A stretch of DNA of 52,247 bases from an uncultured Ectothiorhodospiraceae bacterium. Lineage in GTDB: Bacteria; Pseudomonadota; Gammaproteobacteria; Nevskiales; Oceanococcaceae. Made by a program: the position numbers and the translations under genes. The notes under the pieces were generated by a model that searched no databases, was not told the origin of the DNA, and worked only from the letters and a program-made list of their open reading frames with translations. The stretch is taken from positions 1 to 52,247 of the forward strand of contig CAKZQS010000031.1 in NCBI GenBank assembly GCA_937141935.1, given 5' to 3'. This document shows positions 1-11,211 of the stretch, in pieces (position 1 is the stretch's first letter; each line of letters starts with the position of its first letter).

Positions 1-397
1 CTCTCCGTCGAACATGTCGCCTTCGAGCCCCTCGAGCTCGACGCCGATCGAATCGTCGTTGCGGTTGTCGCGCCCGCACCAGTGGGACGCGCCAGCATGC
101 CAGGCGCGCTCATCGGGATCGACAAACTGCACCACTGAGCCGTCGCGGCGAATGAAAAAATGAGCCGATACCTCGGCGCCCCGGATCTGTTCAAAGTAGG
201 GGTGTGCCTGCCAGTCGAGTTGGTTGGTGAACAACTGCTCCACTTCGGGGCCGCCGTACTGGCCTGGCGGCAGGCTGATCGAATGCACCACGATCAGATC
301 GATCAGCGCATTGGCGGGACGGGGACCGAAGTTGGGCGAAGGGCAGTGGCGGACGCCGTCCAGCCAACCGCCTTGCCAGCGCAAGCCGGTCGGCGTT

Positions 398-408
<11 letters not shown>
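1..408 (-). CDS. ampD: AmpD, 1,6-anhydro-N-acetylmuramyl-L-alanine amidase (partial, C-terminus off the edge)
   Basis: Cytoplasmic zinc amidase of cell-wall recycling that removes the peptide from anhydro-MurNAc. The 136 visible residues contain the family's N-terminal signatures: VVHSISLPPGQYGG, whose His42 matches the first zinc ligand, then SAHFFIRRDG, RAWHAG and NDDSIGVELEG. E. coli AmpD has about 183 residues, so roughly the last quarter, with the remaining zinc ligands, is missing because the window ends. The ATG at 408 lies inside the last codons of ntrC (11-base overlap), so translation is probably coupled. No good ribosome binding site is visible. Identity is firm; the exact start is less so. 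Confidence 0.93.
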
Positions 409-1809
<1,401 letters not shown>

Positions 1810-1813
<4 letters not shown>

Positions 1814-2883
1814 TCCGGTTCCCTGCTCAGGGGCAGATACAGCGCGAAAACCGTGTCTCCCGGCCGGCTCTCGCATTCGATCAGCCCGCCGTGATTGCGG
1901 ATCAGCGTTTGAGCAATAGCAAGACCCAGGCCAGAACCATCGGCCCGGGTGCTGACCATCGGAAAGAAGATGCGCTCGAGCATCTCCGCGGGCACGCCGG
2001 GGCCGCTGTCACAGACTTCGATGCGCAGTACCAGGCGGTGCCGACGGCCGCCGATGGTGAACTGGCGCACCGCGCGGGTGCGCAGCGTGACGCGCCCGCC
2101 GTCGGCTTCGGCCAGCGCCTCCAGCGCGTTGACGCCCACGTTCAGCACGGCCTGGATCAACTGCTCGGGGTCGGCCGGCACCTCGGGCAGGCTGGGGTCG
2201 TAATCGCGCAGGATCTCGACGCCCTCGGGCGCCTGCGCCTCCAGCAGCGCGCGAACGTGTTCAAGCACGCCATGAATATTGGTCGGCCGCATCGGCGCCG
2301 GGCGGCTGGGCCCCAGCAGGCGGTCGACCAGGTCCTGCAGGCGATCGGCCTCGCGGATGATGACCTGGGTGAACTCGCGCAGGTCCTCGGCCGGTAGTTC
2401 GCGCTCCAGCAGCTGCGCGGCGCCGCGCAGGCCGCCCAGCGGGTTTTTGATCTCGTGGGCCAGGCCGCGAATCATTTCGTGGTTGACCTCCTGCTGCTGC
2501 CATTGCGCATCCTCGCGGGAGATGCGGTGCGGCCGGTCGCGGGTGGAGAACTCCAGCACCAATGCCCCGGCGCGCAGCGGGGTCAGCGAGACATCGGCCA
2601 CGAAGGTGTTGCGGCCGCCGTTGTTGCGCGCCAGCCGCACGTCGCGGGCCATGAAGGCCTCGCGGCCGCGCAGCGCGGCCTGAATCGGGCCCTCCAGCAC
2701 GCCCAGCGCGGGCAGTGCCTGCAGCAGCGGCGCGCCGCAGGCGAAACCGGCGCTGACGGCAAACATCATTTCCGCCGCCGCGTTCATACGGTCCACGCGC
2801 AGGTCGGCGTCGACCGCGATCAGGGCGGTCGCGACACCATCGACGAGGTCGTCACAGCGGATGCGGGCGGTATGGCGATTCAT
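1810..2883 (-). CDS. ntrB: NtrB, nitrogen-regulation sensor histidine kinase
   Basis: Cytosolic histidine kinase/phosphatase that sets NtrC phosphorylation in response to PII protein. 357 residues, full length. An N-terminal PAS-like sensor region (about 1-125) is followed by the H-box GLAHEIKNPLGGLRG with the phospho-accepting His, the N-box around QAVLNVGVNALEAL, and ATP-lid motifs VCDSGPGVP and FFPMVSTRADGSGLGLAIA. No membrane segment is seen, as expected. It lies 60 bases after glnA and only 14 bases beyond a terminator hairpin, so it probably depends on read-through from the glnA promoter. No clear Shine-Dalgarno sequence precedes the ATG at 2883. Confidence 0.96.
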
Positions 2884-2884
2884 G

Positions 2885-2922
2885 GTCTAGAAACAAGAAC
2901 GCCCCCGGGTTGCGGGGGCGTT
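2885..2922 (-). terminator. Terminator/attenuator hairpin between glnA and ntrB
   Basis: A perfect 10-bp stem (AACGCCCCCG with CGGGGGCGTT, 2898-2907 and 2913-2922) with a 5-base loop, followed on the minus strand by CTTGTTTCT. The T-tract is imperfect, so it is probably a partial terminator that lowers ntrBC expression relative to glnA. Confidence 0.75.
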
Positions 2923-2943
2923 GCCTTGTCCTGCGGCCCCGTA

Positions 2944-4353
2944 TTAGAGGCTGTAGTACATGTCGAACTCGACGGGGTGCGTCGTCATCTTCAGACGCGT
3001 GGTCTCTTCACGCTTCAGCGCGATGTAGCCGTCGATCATGTCGTCAGTGAACACGCCACCGGCCTTCAGGAACTCGCGGTCGGCGTCCAGCGCGTCCAGC
3101 GCCTGGTCCAGCGAGAAGCAGACCTGCGGGATGTTGGCCTCTTCTTCCGGCGGCAGGTCGTACAGATCCTTGTCCATCGGGTCGCCCGGGTGGATCTTGT
3201 TCTGGATGCCGTCCAGGCCGGCCATCATCATCGCGGCGAAGGCGAAGTAGGGGTTGGCCGTCGAATCCGGGAAGCGCACCTCGATGCGGCGGGCCTTCGG
3301 GTTCTTGATGAAGGGGATGCGGATCGAGGCGGAGCGGTTGCGGGCCGAGTAGGCCAGCATCGTCGGCGCTTCGAAGCCCTTGACCAGGCGCTTGTAGCTG
3401 TTGGTCGAGGCATTGGTGAAGGCGTTCAGGGCGCGGGCATGCTTGATGATGCCGCCGATGTAGTACAGCGCCGTTTCCGACAGGCCGCCCACACCGTCAC
3501 CGGTGAACAGGTTCTGGCCGTCCTTGGACAGCGACTGGTGCACGTGCATGCCGTTGCCGTTGTCGCCGACCAGCGGCTTGGGCATGAAGGTCGCGGTCTT
3601 GCCGTAGCCGGCGGCGACGTTCTGCACCGCGTACTTCAGCGTCAGCACCTCGTCGGCCTTCTTGACCAGCGTGTTGAACTTGACGCCGATCTCGCACTGG
3701 CCGGCCGTGGCCACCTCGTGGTGGTGCACCTCGGTCTCGATGCCCATCTCTTCGATGGCCAGGCACATCGCGCTGCGCAGGTCATGCAGCGAATCGACCG
3801 GCGGCACCGGGAAGTAGCCGCCCTTGACGCCCGGGCGGTGGCCCATGTTGCCGTCTTCGTAGACCTTCTCCGAGTTCCAGCCGGCCTCTTCGGAATCGAT
3901 CTTGTAGAAGGCGCCGGACATTTCCGCGCCCCACTTGATGTCGTCGAACACGAAGAACTCGTTCTCCGGGCCGAAGAAGGCGGTGTCGGCGATGCCGGTG
4001 GACTTCAGGTAGGCCTCGGCGCGCTTGGCCAGCGAACGCGGGTCACGCTCGTAGCCCTGCATGCTGGAGGGCTCGATGACATCGCAGCGCAGGATCAGCG
4101 TGGTCTCTTCCGAGAAGGGATCGATGACGGCGGTTGCGGTGTCCGGCATCAGGATCATGTCGGACTCGTTGATGCCCTTCCAGCCGGCAATCGACGAGCC
4201 GTCGAACATCTTGCCGTCCTCGAACAGGTCCTCGTCGACGGTATGCGCCGGCACCGTTACGTGCTGCTCCTTGCCGCGGGTGTCCGCGAAGCGGAAATCC
4301 ACAAACTGGACTTCCTTATCTTTCAACATCTTGAGTACGTCGCTGGCCGACAT
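2944..4353 (-). CDS. glnA: Glutamine synthetase type I
   Basis: ATP-dependent condensation of glutamate and ammonia to glutamine, the main ammonium assimilation step. 469 residues, the same as E. coli GlnA. Family signatures include [12 protein letters not shown], the glutamate-binding [18 protein letters not shown] and the C-terminal DKDLYDLP, whose Tyr is the usual adenylylation site, so post-translational control by GlnE is likely. The start at 4353 has AGGGAG at good spacing. An upstream in-frame extension exists but lacks homology and overlaps the promoter. Regulation: sigma-54 promoter and NtrC sites upstream (annotated separately). Confidence 0.98.
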   Translation of the reverse strand: MSASDVLKMLKDKEVQFVDFRFADTRGKEQHVTVPAHTVDEDLFEDGKMFDGSSIAGWKGINESDMILMPDTATAVIDPFSEETTLILRCDVIEPSSMQGYERDPRSLAKRAEAYLKSTGIADTAFFGPENEFFVFDDIKWGAEMSGAFYKIDSEEAGWNSEKVYEDGNMGHRPGVKGGYFPVPPVDSLHDLRSAMCLAIEEMGIETEVHHHEVATAGQCEIGVKFNTLVKKADEVLTLKYAVQNVAAGYGKTATFMPKPLVGDNGNGMHVHQSLSKDGQNLFTGDGVGGLSETALYYIGGIIKHARALNAFTNASTNSYKRLVKGFEAPTMLAYSARNRSASIRIPFIKNPKARRIEVRFPDSTANPYFAFAAMMMAGLDGIQNKIHPGDPMDKDLYDLPPEEEANIPQVCFSLDQALDALDADREFLKAGGVFTDDMIDGYIALKREETTRLKMTTHPVEFDMYYSL

Positions 4354-4437
4354 GCTGATCTCCCTGTTCGGAAAATGAATAAAGCCGAGGTCGGCGGGCG
4401 CAGGCGCGCTCGCCGACGGTTCTGCGGCAGCAGGGGT

Positions 4438-4453
4438 AGCAGAAAGCGTGCCA
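4438..4453 (-). promoter_or_regulatory. Sigma-54 (-24/-12) promoter of glnA
   Basis: The minus strand reads TGGCACGCTTTCTGCT. The GG and GC pairs are exactly 10 bases apart, and TGGCACG matches the -24 consensus fully; the -12 half is CTGC instead of TTGC. The predicted start near 4427 leaves a leader of about 74 bases before the glnA ATG. The presence of ntrBC next door supports the call. Confidence 0.85.
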
Positions 4454-4502
4454 GTCGCCCGGGGCCGCCATGCAGGCGACCCCAGACTGGCCCCCGCCGT
4501 AC

Positions 4503-4562
4503 TGCACCACCATAGCGCACCGCCAAGGTGCGCCGCCACCGCGCCCGCACCATAAATGTGCA
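4503..4562 (-). promoter_or_regulatory. Three NtrC-type enhancer dyads upstream of glnA
   Basis: Three 17-base dyads resembling the NtrC consensus TGCACCAWWWTGGTGCA, written on the minus strand: TGCACATTTATGGTGCG (4546-4562), CGCACCTTGGCGGTGCG (4516-4532, perfect dyad arms GCACC/GGTGC) and TGCGCTATGGTGGTGCA (4503-4519). Their centres lie about 84, 97 and 127 bases upstream of the predicted glnA start, like the enhancer sites of E. coli glnA. The two outermost centres are 30 bp apart, about three helical turns from each other on one face. They also lie between glnA and the divergent glyQ. Confidence 0.8.
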
Positions 4563-4634
4563 GCCCCACCCCCACGGGGGCGAGCCTGGCGCGGCAGCCT
4601 TAGAATGGGCGCCCTTTTGCCCGATCGGACGAGC

Positions 4635-5537
4635 ATGGCCGCGCCCGCGACATTCGCCGAACTCATCGCCACGCTGCAGGCCTTCTGGGCCGAGCGGGGC
4701 TGCGTCATCCTGCAACCGCTGGACAAGGAAGTCGGCGCCGGCACCTTCCACCCCGCCACCTTCCTGCGGGCGCTGGGCCCCGAGCCCTGGAAGAGCGCCT
4801 ATGTGCAGCCCTCGCGGCGCCCCACCGATGGGCGCTACGGCGACAACCCCAACCGGCTGCAGCATTACTACCAGTTTCAGGTGCTGCTCAAGCCCTCGCC
4901 GCCGGACATCCAGGAGCAATACCTGGATTCGCTGCGCGCCCTGGGCTTTGACCCGCAGGTGCACGACATCCGCTTTGTCGAGGACAACTGGGAATCGCCG
5001 ACGCTGGGCGCCTGGGGCCTGGGCTGGGAGGTCTGGCTCAACGGCATGGAGGTGACCCAGTTCACCTACTTCCAGCAGGTCGGCGGCCTGGAGTGCCGGC
5101 CGGTCTCCGGCGAGATCACCTACGGCCTGGAGCGCCTGGCGATGTACATCCAGGGCGTGGAATCGGTCTACGACCTGGTCTGGGCCCGCGACGGCGCGCG
5201 CGTGGTGCGCTATGGCGACGTCTTCCACCAGAACGAGGTGGAGCAATCGGCCTACAACTTCGAGCACGCCGACACGGCCCAGCTCTTCGCCCAGTTCGAC
5301 GCGGCCGAGGCGGCCTGCGGCCGGCTGGTCGAGGCGGACCTGCCGCTGCCGGCCTATGAGCGGGTGCTGGATGCCTCGCACGCCTTCAACATGCTCGACG
5401 CGCGCCAGGCCATCAGCGTGTCCGAGCGCCAGGCCTACATCCTGCGCGTGCGCAACATGGCCCGCGCCTGCGCCGAGTCCTATCACGCCCGCCGCGAAGC
5501 GCTGGGCTTTCCGCTGTGCGAGGAGGCCGCGCCATGA
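4635..5537 (+). CDS. glyQ: Glycyl-tRNA synthetase alpha subunit
   Basis: Catalytic subunit of the tetrameric bacterial GlyRS, charging tRNA-Gly. 300 residues, usual length. Typical sequence: [57 protein letters not shown] and [10 protein letters not shown]. The ATG at 4635 is chosen because homology begins immediately after it ([12 protein letters not shown]). It is divergent from glnA and overlaps glyS by 4 bases (ATGA). No T-box or other riboswitch-like leader is visible in the ~70 bases upstream. Confidence 0.97.
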   Translation: MAAPATFAELIATLQAFWAERGCVILQPLDKEVGAGTFHPATFLRALGPEPWKSAYVQPSRRPTDGRYGDNPNRLQHYYQFQVLLKPSPPDIQEQYLDSLRALGFDPQVHDIRFVEDNWESPTLGAWGLGWEVWLNGMEVTQFTYFQQVGGLECRPVSGEITYGLERLAMYIQGVESVYDLVWARDGARVVRYGDVFHQNEVEQSAYNFEHADTAQLFAQFDAAEAACGRLVEADLPLPAYERVLDASHAFNMLDARQAISVSERQAYILRVRNMARACAESYHARREALGFPLCEEAAP

Positions 5538-7588
5538 GCGTCGACACCCTGCTGATCGAGATCGGCTGCGAGGATCTGCCGGCACGCTACCAGCGCCCGC
5601 TGGCCGAGACGCTACGCGATACGCTGGCCCAAGGCCTTGACGACGAAGGCGTTTCACGTGGATCGGCGCGGGCCTATGCCACGCCGCGGCGCATCGCCGT
5701 GTGCATCGAGGCCGTGGCGCACGCGCAGCAGGATCGCGCCATCGAGCGCACCGGGCCGGCGCTGTCGGTGGCACTGCGCGACGGCCAGCCCAGCCCCGCC
5801 GGCCTGGGTTTCGCCAAGTCCTGCGGCGTCGAATTCGACGCGCTGGAGCGCACCCAGACCGACAAGGGCGAGTATCTGCTCTACCGCGCCACGCAGCCCG
5901 GCCAGTCCACGCTGGAGCTGCTGCCCGAACTCTTCGCCCGCGCGCTGAAGCAGATGGACCGCCAGGTGCCCAAGCGCATGCGCTGGGGCGCCGGCGACGC
6001 GACCTTCGTGCGCCCGGTGCAGTGGCTGTGCGCGATGCACGGCGAGGACATCGTGCCGCTTACGGCCTTTGGCCTGGCGGCCGGCGCCGACACCTACGGC
6101 CACCGCTTCCATGCCCCGGTCGAGCTGCGCCTGGACCGCGCCGACCACTATGTCGAGCGGCTGCGCGAGGCCAAAGTCTGGGCGGACATCGACAGCCGCC
6201 AGGCCGAAATCGCCCAGCAGGTGCGCGCCGCCGGCGAGGCCCTGGACGGCGCGGCCCGCATCGACGCCGACTTGCTGGCCGAGGTCACCGACCTGGTCGA
6301 GTGGCCGCAGGCCGTGGCCGGGCGCTTCGAGTCGCGCTTTCTGCAGGTGCCGGCCGAGGCCATCGTGCTGACGATCCAGGACAACCAGCGCTATTTCCCG
6401 GTATTCGATGCCCAGGGCCAGCTGCTGCCGGCCTTCGTCACCGTGGCCAACATCGTGTCGCGCGACGAGGCGCAGGTGGTGGCCGGCAACGAGCGTGTGG
6501 TGCGCCCGCGGCTGGAGGATGCGCTGTTTTTCTGGCAGCAGGACGGCAAGCGGCCGCTGGCCGAGCGGCTGGACGAGCTGCAGCGCGTGACCTGGGCCAA
6601 GGGCCTGGGCAGCCTGCGTGACAAGGCGCTGCGGCTGGAGGCCCTGAGCGGCACGCTGGCGCCGCACTTCGGCGCCGATGCCGCCGTGGCCGCGCAGGCC
6701 GGGCGCCTGGCGAAGTGCGACCTGGTGACGCTGATGGTCTTCGAGATGCCCGAGCTGCAGGGCATCATGGGCGGCCACTACCTGCGCGCCGAGGGCGCCG
6801 ACGAGGCCGTGGCCGCGGCCGTCAGCAGCCATTACCGCCCCGCCGGCCCCGAGGATGCGCTGCCGGAGAGCTCCGCGGGGCGCGCCGTCGCCGCCGCCGA
6901 CAAGCTGGACACGCTGGCCGGCTATTACTCCATCGACGCGATTCCGACCGCCAGCAAGGACCCCTACGGCCTGCGCCGGGCGGCGCTGGGCCTGCTGCGC
7001 CTGCTGCTGGCCAGCGAATCGTCGGCCAGCTGGCAGGCGCTGCTGGGCGCGCCGGACTTCGCACTGAGCGCGGAGCAGACGCAGGCCCTGAAGGGCTTTC
7101 TGCAGGAGCGACTGCGCGGCCTGCTGACCGAGGCCGGCCTGCCCGCGCAGTGCGTGGCCGCGGTGCGCGACAGCGCCGCCGGCCCGCTGGACACGCAGCG
7201 CCGCGCCGCGGCCGTGGCCGGCTTCATGCGCACGCCGGCCGGCGATGCGCTGGCCGCCAGCTCCAAGCGGGTGCGCAACATCCTGCGCGGCGCCCAGGGC
7301 GAGGCGGCCGCCGACATCGACCCCGGGCGCTTCGAAGCCCCGGCCGAGGAAGCACTGCATCAGGCCCTGCGGCAGGGCGAGTGGGAGGCGGCGCTGGACG
7401 AGGCCGACTACGCCGCCGCGCTGGCCCAGCTCGCCGCGCTGCAGGCGCCCATCGACGCCTTTTTCGCCGATGTCATGGTCAACGCCGAGGATGCCGCCGT
7501 GCGGGCCAACCGGCTGGCACTGCTTGCGGCCTTCGATGCCGCCTGCAGCCAGGTCGCCGACTTCGAGGTGCTGGCCAGCGGCGGTTAA
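5534..7588 (+). CDS. glyS: Glycyl-tRNA synthetase beta subunit
   Basis: Partner of GlyQ that carries tRNA recognition. 684 residues (E. coli 689). It begins with the typical [14 protein letters not shown], has the HD-like core ([30 protein letters not shown]) and the C-terminal DALR anticodon-binding region ([18 protein letters not shown]). The start at 5534 has AGGAGG upstream inside glyQ and overlaps its stop. The 80 bases after the stop, before the converging peptidase gene, show no clear terminator. Confidence 0.97.
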   Translation: MSVDTLLIEIGCEDLPARYQRPLAETLRDTLAQGLDDEGVSRGSARAYATPRRIAVCIEAVAHAQQDRAIERTGPALSVALRDGQPSPAGLGFAKSCGVEFDALERTQTDKGEYLLYRATQPGQSTLELLPELFARALKQMDRQVPKRMRWGAGDATFVRPVQWLCAMHGEDIVPLTAFGLAAGADTYGHRFHAPVELRLDRADHYVERLREAKVWADIDSRQAEIAQQVRAAGEALDGAARIDADLLAEVTDLVEWPQAVAGRFESRFLQVPAEAIVLTIQDNQRYFPVFDAQGQLLPAFVTVANIVSRDEAQVVAGNERVVRPRLEDALFFWQQDGKRPLAERLDELQRVTWAKGLGSLRDKALRLEALSGTLAPHFGADAAVAAQAGRLAKCDLVTLMVFEMPELQGIMGGHYLRAEGADEAVAAAVSSHYRPAGPEDALPESSAGRAVAAADKLDTLAGYYSIDAIPTASKDPYGLRRAALGLLRLLLASESSASWQALLGAPDFALSAEQTQALKGFLQERLRGLLTEAGLPAQCVAAVRDSAAGPLDTQRRAAAVAGFMRTPAGDALAASSKRVRNILRGAQGEAAADIDPGRFEAPAEEALHQALRQGEWEAALDEADYAAALAQLAALQAPIDAFFADVMVNAEDAAVRANRLALLAAFDAACSQVADFEVLASGG

Positions 7589-7668
7589 GTGAGGGCGAGG
7601 GTGAGCCGGACGGCGCGGAGGTCGCGCTGCCGGGGTCGGTGTCAATCCGCGTTAGCGCTGTTGAAGGG

Positions 7669-8433
7669 CTACGTCGCGGCCAGGGCCAGGCCGAAGTGGC
7701 GCTCGAGCTCGGCATACAGCGCCGGGTGCGCTTGCTGGAGGGCCGCGGGCTCCTGCACATAGCTCTCACAGAGCACGGCAAAGAATTCGGCCGGCGACTC
7801 GCAACCATATTCGTCGATGACCGGGCTGCCGTGGCGCTGTAACGCCTCGTAGGCGGGCGCCATCACGGCGGCCCAGCGCTGCGGGTCGGCGCCCTCCGGC
7901 CGGCCCTGCCCCAGCGGGTCGAGCTGGTGCGCGCACTCGTGCACCACCACATTGACCGGGCTGCCCGCCAGCGCCTGCTGCGCATCCGGCCAGGAGACGA
8001 CGATGCGCTGCGCATCCCAGGATTCGCCAATGCGCTCCTCGGGCTCGTCGGACACGATGCCCAGCTCATCCGGCTCGGGGTCGTGGACCACGAAGGCGCC
8101 GGGATAAACCAGCACCGAGCGCAGCTGCGGGTAGGGCGCACCGGCTTCGCGCAGGCTCAGCAGGCAGGCCTGCGCGGCCAGCAGCACGGCCATCTCGCGG
8201 TCCACCTGCAGGCCGTTGCAGCCGTAGTAATCCTTGTCGCGCACGAAGGCGGCCACCTGCTCCGCCAGCCGCTCGCGCTGGCCCGCGCTGAGCTGCGCGT
8301 ACTGCGGCAGCCGCTGCAGCAGGGCCTGCTCGGCGGGCGGCAAGGGCGGCGGCGGCGCGGGCCGGCGCGGGCGCAGCGCCCAGAGCAGCACGCCCACGGC
8401 GGCCGCCGCCAGCAGCAGCAGGCCGCCCGTCAC
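7669..8433 (-). CDS. MtfA-like zinc metallopeptidase (M90 family), membrane-anchored
   Basis: About 254 residues resembling MtfA (DgsA/Mlc-binding aminopeptidase). The zincin motif HECAH lies in VVVHECAHQLDPLG, and the downstream SPAEFFAVLCESY supplies the third ligand Glu, as in the family. Immediately after the chosen GTG start (8433) comes a hydrophobic stretch (GGLLLLAAAAVGVLLWAL) and a basic, proline-rich segment, so it should be tethered to the inner membrane; E. coli MtfA is soluble. The frame continues upstream to 8604 without an ATG near the homologous region, so the start is uncertain. It follows the lipoprotein hydrolase by ~100 bases, probably in one operon. Confidence 0.82.
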   Translation of the reverse strand: MTGGLLLLAAAAVGVLLWALRPRRPAPPPPLPPAEQALLQRLPQYAQLSAGQRERLAEQVAAFVRDKDYYGCNGLQVDREMAVLLAAQACLLSLREAGAPYPQLRSVLVYPGAFVVHDPEPDELGIVSDEPEERIGESWDAQRIVVSWPDAQQALAGSPVNVVVHECAHQLDPLGQGRPEGADPQRWAAVMAPAYEALQRHGSPVIDEYGCESPAEFFAVLCESYVQEPAALQQAHPALYAELERHFGLALAAT

Positions 8434-8533
8434 CGCAAAGGCCGCGTGGTCAGGTCCATGCCGCCATTGTCGCCGGCCGCAGCCCAGCGCGCCGCAGCCC
8501 AGCCCGCCGCAGCACGGCGCGTCGCGGCCAGAT

Positions 8534-11176
8534 CTAGAAGGCCGGCAAGGGTGGGCAGGGCACCGTCTCGCCGTTGTCCGGGTCGGCGAAATCGTGCAGC
8601 TCAATCACGTCGATCAGCCGGCCTTGCGGGTGCAAGAAGTGCGACTTCTGGCAACGGCCATAGCCATCGCGCTTGAAGGCCGGGTCGTCGTGCGGGTCGC
8701 GTGCGCCGTCGGCCGCCGAGGGCGCCTTGTTCACCGTGGGCGGCTGCTGGGTGCGGATGTCGTCGTACATGATGATGGCGCTGCCGGCCGCCTGTACCGG
8801 GTCGGCATAGTCCAGCGGCGGGATCGCATACATCGGCTCGGCGTCCAGGTGGCGCACGTAATCCGGCTCCTGCTGGCCCAGCTCGATCAGCGTCTGCTCG
8901 ACCCGCTGCACCTGGCGCGGGTCGCCGGCGAGCTGCGGGCTCAGCGAGCGCGCCATGACCTCAGCCGACCAGTGGGTGACCTGAAAATCGCCATAGGAGG
9001 GGTGCAGCAGCAACTGCGCATGCGAGCCGGCCAGCTCCGGGCCCTCGACCAGGTGATTGGCATAGCCGTTGTTTTCGCTGCGGTCCCAGATCATCTGGAT
9101 CAGCGAGAAGCAGATGTTGCGGTCCAGGTCGTCCTGGTAGGCGAAATACAGCGGCACCGAGTACAGCGTGAAGCCGGTCGAGCGGCGCAGCAGCAGCGAG
9201 TAGTTCATGCCCAGTGCGCCCAGCACGCCGCGCTCGATGTCGTGCGACAGGCCGGCCACCACGCCCCCCAGGATGCCGCCCTGGCTGTTGCCGTCGTAGA
9301 AGATGTCCTCGTTGCGGAACAACGGCTGGCCGTTCTCGTCCTGGAAGGCCGGGTGGCTGCCAAAGCCGTCCGGGTGGCGCAGGGCGCGGGCCAGGAACAG
9401 AAAGTTGAGCATGCCCTGCTGGCTGGCATCCGGCACCACCGGGAACTGCGACAGGTCGACCAGCGTCGAGGCGACATTGGCCAGGTCGCCCGAGGCAAAG
9501 CCGAACCAGTCGATGGTGCAGAACATGAAGTCGTGCTCGCGCGACATCTCCGGCACCCGGTCGTAGCCCACCGCGGCACGGGAATCGAGCAGGCCGTGGC
9601 CGTAAACGCCGGCCCGGGTCGTGGCGCCGTTGGCGGTGTCCGGAATCTGGCAGATGAAGGGCACGTTCTGCACCTGCTGCACGAGGTCGGGCAGGCCATC
9701 GCCATACAGCGCCAGCAGCGGGTCGGCCGCGGCCACGGCCGGGTCGCCGTCGCTGGGGTCGTAGAACAGCCGGTTCGGCGGCGTGGACAGGCCGCTGGCC
9801 AGCGTGGTGCCCTCGAACAGCGCCGAAAACTCCTCGGGGAATGCCGCCTCCATGGCCTCCAGCACCGCCTGCACCGCGGGGTTGCGGCCCAGCGGATCGG
9901 CCGGAATCAGGAAGCTCGGCACCTCCAGCGTGCCCTCAACGCGGCGGAACATGCCGGCCTCGCGCTCGTCCTGCGGGGCCTGACTGCTGACGCTGAAGCT
10001 CGGCGCATCGCCAAGCTCGGCCACGGTGTTGTCGGGGTTGCGGGTCTCGCCCAGCTGCGCGAAGGCCACATCGCGCATATGCCGCAGCCGGCCCACGTTG
10101 CTCCAGCCGCTGGCCACGGTGAAGTCCCAGGCCAGGTGCAGCTCCTGCCGGGCCACGTCCGGCGGCAGGTTGGCGAAGACGTTTTGCTCCAGCTCGGCGC
10201 AGCGCGCGGCCAGGGCCGGGTAGGTGGACAGGTCCGCGCCATCGCGGCAGGCCACGAAGCCGGGCGGCGCCGGGATCTGCTGGCCCTCGCTGTCGAGCAA
10301 CTCGCGCAGCAGCACCAGGTAGCGGCGGCCATCGCGGAAGTTGCGCGCCGGGCGGATCAGCAGCGCCGGCTGCGCGGGCCGCGGGTTGGCGACCATGTCC
10401 GGCAGCGGGCAGTTCTCCTCGGCATCAGGAATCCTATCGACACCGGGCGCCCCGCAGGCGGCCGAGGCCGGCATCAGCTCGCCGGCATTGGTATCGAGCT
10501 CGGTCCAGATCAGTTGCCGCTCGCCGGTTTGCGCGTCGACCACCATGATCGGCGCCTCCGCATCGAAGCTGCGCGCGATGTCGGTCAGCGGCACGGCGCC
10601 GCTGCGCTCGAGATCGAGCCCCGGCACATAGGTCAGCAGCAGCGCACCAGGCGAAAAGCCGTCGTTGCGGTTCCACTCGGTGGGGTCGATGGGCTTGCCG
10701 GCGATGTTGCGCGGCATGCCGGCCAGCGGCAGGTCCACGCGCAGCCCGGTGCCCTGCTCCGCCTGCGGCGAGCCCCCCGGCGCGGCACTGGTGAAGTGGT
10801 TGTTCGGGAAGGGGTGCAGGCAGTGCGTGCCATCCACCGGGTCGCAGCCGCGCAACTGGCTCTCCAGCTCCAGCGGCAGCAGGTCGGCCGGGCCGGGCTC
10901 GGGGTCGAAGCGCTCGCCGACGCGGCGGCCGATGGCCGGCGTCGGGCTCGGCGTAACGCCCGGGCTGGCGCCCGGCGTAGGGCTGACGCCCGGCGCGCCG
11001 CTGGGGCCGGGGCTGGGGCTGACCGCCGGCGTGGGTGTCACGGCGCCGCTGGGGCCCGGCGTGGGCGACACGGCGCTGCCCAGGGCCTGGCCCTGACGGC
11101 CGCCGGAACCGCCGCAGGCGGCCAGCAACAGGGCGGCGCCGAGCAGTGTGGCGTGTGCGGGGATGATTCGGTTCAT
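8534..11176 (-). CDS. Lipoprotein with alpha/beta-hydrolase-type serine motif
   Basis: 880 residues. A lipoprotein signal ends at LLLAAC (Cys21), followed by GGSGG and a Pro/Ser/Thr/Gly linker of near repeats (about 30-85) typical of envelope proteins that reach away from the membrane. The large C-terminal domain contains FYDGNSQGG with Ser631 in a GxSxG nucleophile elbow, several Cys residues, and is otherwise unrecognised. It is probably an outer-membrane esterase/lipase-like hydrolase; the substrate is unknown. The start has GGAGGAG. Only 35 bases separate it from the stop of the giant ceramidase-like gene upstream, so the two are probably co-transcribed. Confidence 0.75.
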   Translation of the reverse strand: MNRIIPAHATLLGAALLLAACGGSGGRQGQALGSAVSPTPGPSGAVTPTPAVSPSPGPSGAPGVSPTPGASPGVTPSPTPAIGRRVGERFDPEPGPADLLPLELESQLRGCDPVDGTHCLHPFPNNHFTSAAPGGSPQAEQGTGLRVDLPLAGMPRNIAGKPIDPTEWNRNDGFSPGALLLTYVPGLDLERSGAVPLTDIARSFDAEAPIMVVDAQTGERQLIWTELDTNAGELMPASAACGAPGVDRIPDAEENCPLPDMVANPRPAQPALLIRPARNFRDGRRYLVLLRELLDSEGQQIPAPPGFVACRDGADLSTYPALAARCAELEQNVFANLPPDVARQELHLAWDFTVASGWSNVGRLRHMRDVAFAQLGETRNPDNTVAELGDAPSFSVSSQAPQDEREAGMFRRVEGTLEVPSFLIPADPLGRNPAVQAVLEAMEAAFPEEFSALFEGTTLASGLSTPPNRLFYDPSDGDPAVAAADPLLALYGDGLPDLVQQVQNVPFICQIPDTANGATTRAGVYGHGLLDSRAAVGYDRVPEMSREHDFMFCTIDWFGFASGDLANVASTLVDLSQFPVVPDASQQGMLNFLFLARALRHPDGFGSHPAFQDENGQPLFRNEDIFYDGNSQGGILGGVVAGLSHDIERGVLGALGMNYSLLLRRSTGFTLYSVPLYFAYQDDLDRNICFSLIQMIWDRSENNGYANHLVEGPELAGSHAQLLLHPSYGDFQVTHWSAEVMARSLSPQLAGDPRQVQRVEQTLIELGQQEPDYVRHLDAEPMYAIPPLDYADPVQAAGSAIIMYDDIRTQQPPTVNKAPSAADGARDPHDDPAFKRDGYGRCQKSHFLHPQGRLIDVIELHDFADPDNGETVPCPPLPAF

Positions 11177-11211
11177 ATCTCCTCCATCAGGGCAGCGCGT
11201 TCGCCCGGCGC

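Noticed and set aside
4354-4575. N-terminal extension of glnA up to 4575
   Set aside because: It would translate the sigma-54 promoter and NtrC sites; the start at 4353 gives the exact family length and has a ribosome binding site.
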